Positions 29,482 to 35,712 of a DNA stretch of 35,712 nt are shown one piece after another. The notes beneath the pieces are model-generated. The model did no database searches, was not told where the DNA came from, and was given only the letters and a program-made list of their open reading frames with translations. The position numbers were made by a program, and so were the translations under genes. Origin of the DNA: Streptomyces sp. MBT65 (GTDB lineage: Bacteria; Actinomycetota; Actinomycetes; Streptomycetales; Streptomycetaceae); contig NZ_JAENRY010000088.1 of NCBI RefSeq assembly GCF_016612545.1, forward strand, positions 1 to 35,712. The letters are read 5' to 3'. Position 1 is the stretch's first letter. The number at the start of each line of letters is the position of its first letter.

Positions 29482-31440
29482 CTAGGCGGCGGGCAGGCCT
29501 GGTTGACCGACGACCGGCAGTCGCAGTGACGTGTGCGCCAGATCGAGGGTGATCGTCGGCCGGTCGGCCGCGCGGTCGGCGAAGCCCCGGTCGGTGCCCG
29601 CGACGATCAGGGCCAGCCGGTGCCCGGCCGGGACGACGTGGTCGACGCTCGCGAGCGTGAGGGTGAGGGAGTACGGCTTGCCGGGCGTGAGCGGGTGGAC
29701 CGTGTGCGGGTCGGCGGCGGTGCCGAGCGCGGCCCAGTCCCGGCTGAAGACGGTGCTCGTGACGTGCGTGGTGTCGGCCGCCGTCTTCTTGTAACAGGCG
29801 CTGTCCTGCGCCGAGTTCTCGCCCCAGCAGGACGCTCCGGAGACCGTGGAGATGCCCAGTCCGGCCGGGTCGTAGTCGCGGATGGTGGCCGGGCCCAGAT
29901 CGACGAGGACCGCCGACAGGTTCGCGGTCGCGGTCGTCGAGGTGGCGGTGACGGTCACCTGCGCCGCCCCGGAGACGTGCAGCGGCTTGGTGAGGGGCCC
30001 GGTGACGAAGCCCGCCTTCTCCCCGGTCGACCGGTCGATGTGCGCGGCCCAGTCGATCTCGGACCTGTCCGTGGCGTCGGTGAAGGTCTCGGTCCCGCTT
30101 CCGGGCTTCGTGCCGAGCGTGCCGACGCCCGCCCGCGCGCCCTGAACGGGGTGCAGAGTGACGGGAGTTGTGGACTTCGGCGGCCAGACGGCGTCCGTGG
30201 TCCAGTGGTCCGGGGTCCGCTCGATGTCGGCCATCGGCGCGCGGTCGATCCCGTTGTCGTAGCCCAGGAGCGCATGGTCGAACCAGTGGTGCAGGGTGTT
30301 CACCCACTGCGTACGGCGGTAGTCGAAGGGGTCGACGTGCCCGGTCTGCGAGAGCCAGATCTTGCGTTCGACGCCGTTCTTCGCGAGGGCGTCCCACCAC
30401 TGGCCGACGTTCTTGGTGCGGACGGTGAGGTCCTGCTGACCGTGCACGACGAAGACGCTCGCCCTCACCTTCCTCGCGTCCGCCACATAGTCCCGCTCGG
30501 TCCAGACCGACGACCAGTCACCGGACTTGACGACGGCCGGATCGCCGAGCGGCTTGTTCACGGCGGCGCAGCGGGCGCCGACGGCATCGCTCTCGACCGT
30601 GCGGATCAGGGCACCGGGCGTCGGCGCGCTGCCGACCAGCCCGGCTCCCTGGGAGGAGTAGGCGTCGTACCAGGAGGAGATGGAGCTGATCGGCACGATC
30701 GTCTTCAGGCCCCGCACACCGGTCGCGGCGACCCCGTTGGCGACGGAACCGTCCCAACTCTTGCCGATCATCCCGGTGTTGCCGCTCGTCCAGCCGGCCT
30801 TGGCGGCCGTGGTGCCGGTGTGCGTGGTGTAGGCGTGGGCGCGGCCGTTGAGCCAGTCGACGACGGTCTTCGTGGACTGGATGTCGATGGGTCCGCCCGC
30901 GTCCGTGCAGCCGTCGGAGCGGCCGGTGCCGGGGAGGTCGACGGCTACGAAGGCGTAGCCGCGCGGGACGAAGTAGTTGTCGTAGAAGAGCGGGAAGCCG
31001 GTCGGCCGGCCCTTGGCGTCGTAGGTCTTCTTCTGGTTCTCGTTGCCGCGGCCGCAGCAGGAGTAGTAGGGGCTGGCCTCCATGATGACCGGTATCTTCC
31101 GGCCCTTGGCGGCGGGTTCGGCGGGACGCACGATGTCGACGGCCACGCGGTCGCTCTTGCCGTCACGGTCCTCGTCGCGCCCGGTGTCGACCCAGACGGT
31201 CTCCCGGACTGCCTTCTTGTACGAGTAGACCGGTTTGCTCTCCCCGCCAGGGCCCGTCGGTCTGGATGCCGCCGACGATGCTGCCGGGCCGATCCCCTGG
31301 GAGACCGCAGGGCCGGCCGAGGACGAACAGCCGACCAGCAGGGCGGCGACGACGGTCGTGAGGAGCGACGGCATGACGAACGGCCGTCGGGGACGGTGTT
31401 CGTGAGCGGGGGACGAGGGCGCGGAGTGGTTGGTGTGCAC
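29482..31440 (-). CDS. S15-family (Xaa-Pro dipeptidyl-peptidase/CocE type) lipoprotein
   Basis: A 652-aa exported enzyme. A lipoprotein signal ends in LLVGC with Cys38, so it is probably anchored outside the membrane. The alpha/beta-hydrolase catalytic domain (about 80-400) shows the nucleophile elbow GKSWDG near residue 227, an Asp candidate in VVHGQQDLTV near 338, and His in QTGHVDPFDY near 370. The last 200 residues form the beta-rich PepX_C domain. S15 enzymes remove X-Pro dipeptides or hydrolyse esters such as cocaine; the substrate here is unknown. GTG 31440 gives a long n-region; ATG 31374 in MPSLLTTVV is an equally good start for the signal peptide. A terminator hairpin follows. Confidence 0.88.
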   Translation of the reverse strand: MHTNHSAPSSPAHEHRPRRPFVMPSLLTTVVAALLVGCSSSAGPAVSQGIGPAASSAASRPTGPGGESKPVYSYKKAVRETVWVDTGRDEDRDGKSDRVAVDIVRPAEPAAKGRKIPVIMEASPYYSCCGRGNENQKKTYDAKGRPTGFPLFYDNYFVPRGYAFVAVDLPGTGRSDGCTDAGGPIDIQSTKTVVDWLNGRAHAYTTHTGTTAAKAGWTSGNTGMIGKSWDGSVANGVAATGVRGLKTIVPISSISSWYDAYSSQGAGLVGSAPTPGALIRTVESDAVGARCAAVNKPLGDPAVVKSGDWSSVWTERDYVADARKVRASVFVVHGQQDLTVRTKNVGQWWDALAKNGVERKIWLSQTGHVDPFDYRRTQWVNTLHHWFDHALLGYDNGIDRAPMADIERTPDHWTTDAVWPPKSTTPVTLHPVQGARAGVGTLGTKPGSGTETFTDATDRSEIDWAAHIDRSTGEKAGFVTGPLTKPLHVSGAAQVTVTATSTTATANLSAVLVDLGPATIRDYDPAGLGISTVSGASCWGENSAQDSACYKKTAADTTHVTSTVFSRDWAALGTAADPHTVHPLTPGKPYSLTLTLASVDHVVPAGHRLALIVAGTDRGFADRAADRPTITLDLAHTSLRLPVVGQPGLPAA

Positions 31441-31492
31441 GAACAGCTAACGGGGTGGCCGTCGGGGGAGGTTGTCACGACGGACTCTTCCC

Positions 31493-32044
31493 TCAGGACG
31501 GTCGCCCGCCGAACTGCCAGGTGTGGACCTCGATTTCGGCATACCGGTCCTGTGTCAGCACGGCGCGTGCCGTCTCCTGGTCCGCTGCCCGGACCAGGGC
31601 CGCCGTACCCAGCCACGCGGCACCGTCGTCGGACAACAGCGGCCCGTACGCGATCAGTTCGTCGCGATCGGGCGGCACCGACAGGTCCACCGGCTGCCCG
31701 GCGCCGAGGCCGAGCACCAGGTACCGGTGGCCGCCGGTCCGACCGCCGGGGAAGTCCCACATGGTGCGGCCCAGCATGTTGCGCCAGCGCCGCAGCAGGA
31801 CGTCCCGGTACACGCCCGCCTGGTAGTTGGGCTCGTCGAAGGCGAACGCGCGGGCGGCGGCCGGATCGGGCAGCTCGAGGATGTGCACGCTTCCGGTGGG
31901 GGTCTCGCCGTCGTCGGCGAGGGTCGGGCCCCGGGCGATCAGCTCCTTCGCGTACCGGTCCATGTAGGACCAGTGCTCTTCCACCAGGTCGTCGCGCAGG
32001 GCGAGGGAGCCGGTCCGGTCGCGGTGGTAGCAGAGGAACTCCAT
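31493..32044 (-). CDS. Tandem YCII-domain protein
   Basis: A 183-aa protein built from two YCII-like modules. The first has EEHWSYMDRYAKELIARGPTLADD followed by GSVHILELPDPAAARAFAFDEP. The second has DRDELIAYGPLLSDDG followed by TAALVRAADQETARAVLTQDRY. YCII domains are ferredoxin-like, often dimeric, and some act as dehalogenase- or lactonase-like enzymes; the conserved His and Asp of the fold are present in the first module (EEHW, LADD) but less clear in the second. ATG 32044 starts at the first strand, without an obvious ribosome site. It lies between the peptidase and epoxide-hydrolase genes, all on the minus strand. Confidence 0.85.
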   Translation of the reverse strand: MEFLCYHRDRTGSLALRDDLVEEHWSYMDRYAKELIARGPTLADDGETPTGSVHILELPDPAAARAFAFDEPNYQAGVYRDVLLRRWRNMLGRTMWDFPGGRTGGHRYLVLGLGAGQPVDLSVPPDRDELIAYGPLLSDDGAAWLGTAALVRAADQETARAVLTQDRYAEIEVHTWQFGGRPS

Positions 32045-32118
32045 GCCCAGAGGATCTCTCGCCGCGTGGCACCGGGGCGAAGGGTTTCCCCGGACCGGCC
32101 CCGATCAGGCCGGGGTGA

Positions 32119-33123
32119 TCACGAAGCGGCTGCGCCCGTTCCCGTGTCAGCGCCGGCATCGCGCTCGCAGATCGTGAGGAAGTCGATGAGCGCCGCGTTC
32201 ACCTCGGCGGGGCGTTCCTGCTGGGTCCAGTGGCCGCAGGCGGCCAGTTCGATGGGCGGGCGCACCAGGTTGGGCATGAGGTTCGGCAGCTGGTCGATGA
32301 GGTCGCGGGTACCGGGGAAGGCGGGCACGAGGTCGCGGTCGCCGAAGATGTACAGGGCGGGCCGGGTGACGACGGCGTTGTTCCACGGCGCGGTCAGGTC
32401 CCAGTTGCGGTCGAGGTTGCGGTACCAGTTCAGGGCGCCGGTGAAGCCCTTGGAGAAACTCTCGGTGAGCGCGTCGAGATCGTCCTCGGTGAGCCACTCC
32501 GGCAGCACCTCGGGGTCCTCCATGGCCGCGAGCCAGCCCTTCTCGGGGTCGACGAGCGGCTGCATGATCTCGCCGGAGGGAGACGCGGAGGCGGAGGCGG
32601 AGTAGAGGAACCTGCGCAGCGTGGTGCGGGTCTCCCGGCCGAACTCGGCGTCGGCGACCCCGGGTCGGTCGAAGTAGTTCCAGTAGAAGCGGCCCTCGAA
32701 GATCTCCTGCATCATCGCCAACGGACGCCGCGTCCCCCGGAAGGGCGGCGGCACGCTCAGCCCGGCCACCCCGAGCACCAGGTCCGGCCGGAGCAACGCG
32801 GTGTGCCAGGCGACCGGCGCGCCCCAGTCGTGCCCGACGACGTACGCCTTCTCCTCGCCCAACTCCTGTATCAGGCCGACGACATCGCCGACCAGGTGCA
32901 GGATGGTGTACGCGTCGACCTCGTCCGGATGATCGCTGCTTCCGTATCCCCGCTGGTCGGGCACGACCACCCGGAACCCCGCGTCGGCCAGCGGGCCGAT
33001 CTGGCGGTGCCAGGAGTGCCATGACTCCGGGAAGCCGTGCAGGAGGACCACGAGCGGGCCCTCGCCCTGCTCGGCGATGTGCAGCCGGATGCCGTTCACG
33101 TCCACGAATTGATGCGTAACCAT
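32119..33123 (-). CDS. Epoxide-hydrolase-type alpha/beta hydrolase
   Basis: A 334-aa cytoplasmic enzyme. It has the oxyanion motif HGFPESW at 29-35, PDQRGYG at 55-61, the nucleophile elbow VVGHDWGAP with Asp99, acid candidate Asp in FGDRDLVPAF, and His in ACGHWTQQERP near 305. The cap domain holds the Tyr-containing segment RFYWNYFDRPG. This matches soluble epoxide hydrolases, which open epoxides through a covalent Asp ester. There is no signal peptide, unlike the related enzyme at 1481. Six-base repeats near 32585-32602 encode an Ala-Ser run in the cap. ATG 33123 follows a possible -10 (TAGCCT) after seven bases, so a leaderless message is possible. Confidence 0.9.
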   Translation of the reverse strand: MVTHQFVDVNGIRLHIAEQGEGPLVVLLHGFPESWHSWHRQIGPLADAGFRVVVPDQRGYGSSDHPDEVDAYTILHLVGDVVGLIQELGEEKAYVVGHDWGAPVAWHTALLRPDLVLGVAGLSVPPPFRGTRRPLAMMQEIFEGRFYWNYFDRPGVADAEFGRETRTTLRRFLYSASASASPSGEIMQPLVDPEKGWLAAMEDPEVLPEWLTEDDLDALTESFSKGFTGALNWYRNLDRNWDLTAPWNNAVVTRPALYIFGDRDLVPAFPGTRDLIDQLPNLMPNLVRPPIELAACGHWTQQERPAEVNAALIDFLTICERDAGADTGTGAAAS

Positions 33124-33173
33124 GCGAACGAGGCTACGTGTTGTGCCTGGTGAGACGTGTGGTGGGTTGCGGT

Positions 33174-33818
33174 CTAACGACCGGGAGGCTGCCCGTCGTC
33201 GTCCTGCTCCTGGTACGAGTAGCGCTGCTCTTTCCAGGGGTCGGCGATGGTGTGATAGCCGCGTTCCTCCCAGAACCCGCGCCGGTCCTCGGTGAGGTAC
33301 TCGATGGCGCGCAGCCACTTGGGGCTCTTGTAGCCGTAGAGATGCGGCACGACCAGGCGCAGCGGGAAGCCGTGTTCGGCGGTGAGGGGCTCGCCGTTGT
33401 GGTGGGTGGTGAGCAGGGTCTGCGGGGCGGCGAAGTCGGCGAGGCGGAGGTTGGTGGAGTAGCCGTACTCCGCCCAGGCCATGACATGCGTGACCTCCGG
33501 CGCGGGCGGCACCAGCTCCAGGACGGCGGTCGCGGGGATGCCGTACCACTCGTGGTCGGTGGAGGTCGGGCCGGACGCGCAGTGCAGATCGGCGACGACC
33601 GTGACATGCGGCAGGGGAGCGAGTTCGTCGAACGTCCAGAGGTGCTCGGCACCGTCGGCGGTGGCGCCGTGGACGCGCAGGTTCCAGCGCTCGGGGCGGA
33701 AACGGGGGACGGGCCCGTAGTGGGAGACCGGCCATCCGTGCACAAGACGCTGCCCGGGCGGGACGGGCCGGGAGGCGTCGGCGGTGGCCTCGGCCGTGTC
33801 CTGTCGGTCGCTCGCCAC
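33174..33818 (-). CDS. Sulfite-oxidase-fold molybdopterin oxidoreductase
   Basis: A 214-aa protein with the molybdopterin-binding SUOX fold. It has a WNLRVHG start of the domain, then TVVADLHCASGPTS with the Cys that would ligate molybdenum, later VTHVMAWAEYGYSTNL and the GFPLRLVVPHLYGYKSPKWLRAIEYL segment that holds the cofactor. It lacks the C-terminal dimerisation domain and the heme domain of eukaryotic sulfite oxidases, as in short bacterial enzymes of the YedY/YuiH kind. No twin-arginine signal is visible, so it is probably cytoplasmic. The substrate is unknown. GTG 33818 follows AAGGGA about ten bases upstream. The tandem Mop protein gene lies just upstream in the same direction, which fits a molybdenum-related unit. 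Confidence 0.85.
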   Translation of the reverse strand: MASDRQDTAEATADASRPVPPGQRLVHGWPVSHYGPVPRFRPERWNLRVHGATADGAEHLWTFDELAPLPHVTVVADLHCASGPTSTDHEWYGIPATAVLELVPPAPEVTHVMAWAEYGYSTNLRLADFAAPQTLLTTHHNGEPLTAEHGFPLRLVVPHLYGYKSPKWLRAIEYLTEDRRGFWEERGYHTIADPWKEQRYSYQEQDDDGQPPGR

Positions 33819-33973
33819 GGGTGACGTCCCTTCTTCGCTGGTCTCGGGGTCACTGCTGCCTTCCCGAGCAGCGTAGGCGCTCACGCGGAACGGGGCCGAC
33901 GGCGGGTCCCGCTCCGCGTCCGCGCGCCGCCGCGCAGGGAAATGTCGGCTACGGCGCCCCGGCCCGGCCCGCG

Positions 33974-34393
33974 TCAGACGGTCGCCAGGGACACCTCGGT
34001 CGACTTGATCAGCGCGACGACCGGCGAACCGGTCCGCAGCCCCAGGTCGCCGACCGCGTCCTTGGTGATCGCGGCGGTCAGCTCGCCCCCGTCGACCGTG
34101 ACCTTGACGACGGCCATCGCCCCGCCGGTGGCGACATCGCTGACGGTGCCGGGCAACTGGTTGCGGATGGACAGCCCCGCCACCCGGCTCGTGGCGAGCG
34201 CGACCTCGGTGGACTTCATCATGGCGCGCACGGCCGTGCCCTCGGTGAGCCCCAGGTCCTTCACGGCCTCCAGCGTGATCGCCGCGGTGAGGTCCTGGCC
34301 GCCGTCGAGACGCACCTTCACGGTCGCCATCACCGCACCGGGCGTGACGGCCGTGACGGTGCCGGGGATCTGGTTGCGGATGCTCAAGCTCAT
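33974..34393 (-). CDS. Tandem Mop-domain molybdate-binding protein (molbindin)
   Basis: A 139-aa protein made of two Mop/TOBE domains. Each begins with LSIRNQ(I/L)PGTV and ends with (M/L)(M/I)KSTEV(A/S)LAT; the repeats cover about 1-68 and 70-139. Di-Mop proteins assemble into hexamer-like rings of Mop domains that bind molybdate or tungstate and buffer it for cofactor synthesis. There is no signal or DNA-binding domain, so it is a stand-alone storage protein and not ModE. ATG 34393 begins the conserved MSLSIRNQ; an in-frame start 15 bases upstream is possible. It precedes the sulfite-oxidase-fold gene by 155 bases, and the pair is probably one transcript. Confidence 0.92.
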   Translation of the reverse strand: MSLSIRNQIPGTVTAVTPGAVMATVKVRLDGGQDLTAAITLEAVKDLGLTEGTAVRAMMKSTEVALATSRVAGLSIRNQLPGTVSDVATGGAMAVVKVTVDGGELTAAITKDAVGDLGLRTGSPVVALIKSTEVSLATV

Positions 34394-34572
34394 GACAGAA
34401 CGCCTCACAGAGAAAGGTCTGGATTGCCGGATTTATCACCGACTGTGGGTCCACAAGCTAGCGGCTCCGGCCACGCCCGTCACCGACCCCGTCGTATCTG
34501 CCACCTGGGAGTTCGCCGCTTCCTGGCACATGAGAGAAACCTCCTGGGCCGCCCCCTCCCACCGGAATCCCA

Positions 34573-34601
34573 TTGCCGACGACGATCTACCTGGCTAGGT
34601 T
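34573..34601 (+). promoter_or_regulatory. Promoter of the M24 gene, leaderless
   Basis: ttgccg (34573-34578) and taggtt (34596-34601) are separated by 17 bases, a good HrdB-type promoter. The ATG at 34608 begins six bases after the -10 box, where transcription is expected to start. Confidence 0.65.
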
Positions 34602-34607
34602 CGCCCC

Positions 34608-35297
34608 ATGGCTGATGACGAACCCACGCGGGCCGCACGCCTGCTCGACGCCCAGGCCAAGGCCGCGCGGCTCTTCGCGGAGATCGAGGCGCGCGGGCTC
34701 GTCGCGCCCGGCGCGGGGGAGCGGGCCGTCAGCGACCGGATCCGTGACCTGGCGAACGAGATGTTCGGCACGACAAGGCACTGGCACAAGCGGATCATCC
34801 GCTCGGGACCTAACACGCTCGCGCCGTACAAGGAGAACCCGCCGGACCGGGTGATCGGCGCGGACGACATCGTGTTCGCCGACTTCGGTCCGATCTTCGA
34901 GGAGTACGAGGCCGACTTCGGCCGCACCTTCGTCCTGGGCGACGACCCGGTCAAACACCGACTGCGCGACGACCTCCCCGAGGTGTTCGCGGCCGGCCGC
35001 CGCTTCTTCGAGAACACCCCGGACATCACCGGCGCACGCCTCTACAGCGAGGTCGCCCGCCTTGCCGAGAAGGCGGGTTGGGAACTCGGCGGCTGGCACG
35101 CCGGGCACCTCGTGGGCGAGTTCCCGCACGAGACGATCGAGGGCGCCCACGTCGAGTCGTACATCACCCCCGAGAACGACACACCACTGCGCCGCACCGA
35201 CAAGGCCGGCCGTGACTGCCACTGGATCCTGGAGATCCATCTCATCGACCGCGAACGGGAGTTCGGCGGATTCCACGAGGAACTCCTCACCCTCTGA
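34608..35297 (+). CDS. M24-family metallopeptidase-like protein
   Basis: A 229-aa protein with only the pita-bread catalytic domain; the N-terminal creatinase domain is absent. Likely metal ligands are Asp in FADFGP, Asp in EADFGRTF, His in GWHAGHLVGEFPHE, Glu in ILEIHL and Glu in GGFHEELL, so the five-ligand set of methionine aminopeptidase/Xaa-Pro peptidases appears complete. The family also includes non-peptidase members. The ATG at 34608 sits directly after a promoter -10 box with no ribosome site, so its message is leaderless. It is divergent from the molybdenum unit and separated from the next gene by a hairpin. Confidence 0.88.
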   Translation: MADDEPTRAARLLDAQAKAARLFAEIEARGLVAPGAGERAVSDRIRDLANEMFGTTRHWHKRIIRSGPNTLAPYKENPPDRVIGADDIVFADFGPIFEEYEADFGRTFVLGDDPVKHRLRDDLPEVFAAGRRFFENTPDITGARLYSEVARLAEKAGWELGGWHAGHLVGEFPHETIEGAHVESYITPENDTPLRRTDKAGRDCHWILEIHLIDREREFGGFHEELLTL

Positions 35298-35300
35298 CGC

Positions 35301-35319
35301 GGGTTCGGGTCCCGAACCC
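35301..35319. terminator. Hairpin between M24 and RibD-like genes
   Basis: gggttcggg and cccgaaccc face each other across a single T (effective loop three bases), four bases after the M24 stop and 13 bases before the stop of the convergent gene. It is a compact bidirectional terminator candidate. Confidence 0.65.
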
Positions 35320-35331
35320 CGGCCGCGAGGG

Positions 35332-35712
35332 TCAGCCTTCGGTCTTGCCCAAGCGGTACTTCAGGTGGGTGGCGAGGGGTGTCTCGACCACCCTGACCGG
35401 CTCGACGCGGCGTGGTCCCGGGCCCGGTCCTTCGAAGAGGCGCAGTCCCGCGCCGAGGAGTGCGGGGACCACATGCAGTTGGAGTTCGTCGATGAGGCCC
35501 TCGGCGAGGTACTGCCGCACCGTGCTCGCGCCGCCCGCGATGTCGATGTTGCGGTCACCGGCGACCGCCTTCGCCCGGTCGAGCGCGCTGTGGATGCCGT
35601 CGGTGACGAACGTGAAGGTCGTGCCGCCCTCTTTGGCGAGGGTCGGGCGGGGGCGGTGGGTGAGGACGAAGACCGGGGTCCGGAAGGGCGGGTCGGCGCC
35701 CCAGAACTCCTC
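35332..35712 (-). CDS. RibD-C/dihydrofolate-reductase-like protein (partial, 5' end outside)
   Basis: The last 126 codons of a minus-strand gene that continues past the window. Visible parts are EEFWGADPPFRTPVFVLTHRPRP, a FVTDGIHSALDRAKAVAG helix, the NADPH-binding DIAGGASTVRQYLAEGLIDEL segment and the ending VVPALLGAGLRLFEG. This is the pattern of stand-alone RibD C-terminal-domain proteins, which are NADPH-dependent reductases related to DHFR and to the riboflavin pathway enzyme; most such actinobacterial paralogues have no known substrate. The stop is TGA at 35334-35332, convergent with the M24 gene. Confidence 0.88.
   Translation of the reverse strand, partial: EEFWGADPPFRTPVFVLTHRPRPTLAKEGGTTFTFVTDGIHSALDRAKAVAGDRNIDIAGGASTVRQYLAEGLIDELQLHVVPALLGAGLRLFEGPGPGPRRVEPVRVVETPLATHLKYRLGKTEG

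Noticed and set aside
29533..32118. An 861-codon plus-strand open frame
   Set aside because: It is antisense to the S15 peptidase and YCII genes, both with clear motifs; its product is Gly/Arg/Val repeats without a fold.

Overview
The window is GC-rich DNA with strong G/C preference at third codon positions, GTG starts, 4-base ATGA/GTGA gene overlaps and start codons that sit directly behind -10 boxes. Its gene types (large ATP-binding LuxR regulators, a streptogrisin-like secreted protease, a DUF4331 protein, MarR/14-helix exporter pairs, many twin-arginine or lipoprotein signals) point to a Streptomyces or close actinomycete chromosome. I see no tRNA, rRNA, CRISPR array, complete insertion sequence or phage module.

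Layout. 1-631: the coding-like end of an unrecognised gene and a short coupled reading frame. 632-5252, plus strand: a run of detoxification-type genes (DJ-1/Hsp31-like protein, exported Asp-nucleophile alpha/beta hydrolase, VOC protein, disulfide-oxidoreductase-like flavoprotein) that ends in a dehalogenase-like hydrolase pseudogene whose middle has been inverted and partly lost. 5387-8164: an intact 925-aa LuxR-family ATPase regulator. 8175-11175: two short-chain dehydrogenase-like proteins that lack canonical catalytic residues, around a DUF4331 protein. 11615-12487: an MHYT-domain membrane sensor, followed by a GACCT repeat and a strong hairpin. 12615-15086: an unknown protein and a coiled-coil/Mrr nuclease/TerD fusion protein, the most unusual gene here. 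15225-18723: a MarR-controlled multidrug exporter, divergent from a PfkB sugar kinase and a 64-aa membrane protein. 18894-21813: a secreted trypsin-like protease, divergent from a twin-arginine-exported cytokinin-dehydrogenase-like flavoprotein. 21825-25436: a LuxR-type regulator gene that lacks the ATPase part and carries a one-base frameshift, then a second MarR/exporter pair with a clear operator palindrome. 25610-29375: a degenerate NUDIX protein, a small unknown protein, a TDT (tellurite/C4-dicarboxylate type) transporter, a DUF6884-like protein and a GlxA-type AraC regulator. 29482-33123: a lipoprotein S15 peptidase, a double-YCII protein and an epoxide hydrolase. 33174-34393: a sulfite-oxidase-fold molybdoenzyme with a tandem Mop (molbindin) protein. 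34608-35712: an M24 metallopeptidase and the end of a RibD-C/DHFR-like protein.

How the genes fit together. Most of the window is stress and small-molecule handling: reactive electrophile removal, drug efflux under MarR repressors, secreted enzymes and molybdenum handling. The modules look locally regulated; divergent promoters and convergent hairpins separate them. The Mrr-TerD fusion is the best candidate for a poorly described conflict or stress-response component. The inverted hydrolase and the frameshifted LuxR gene show ongoing gene decay.
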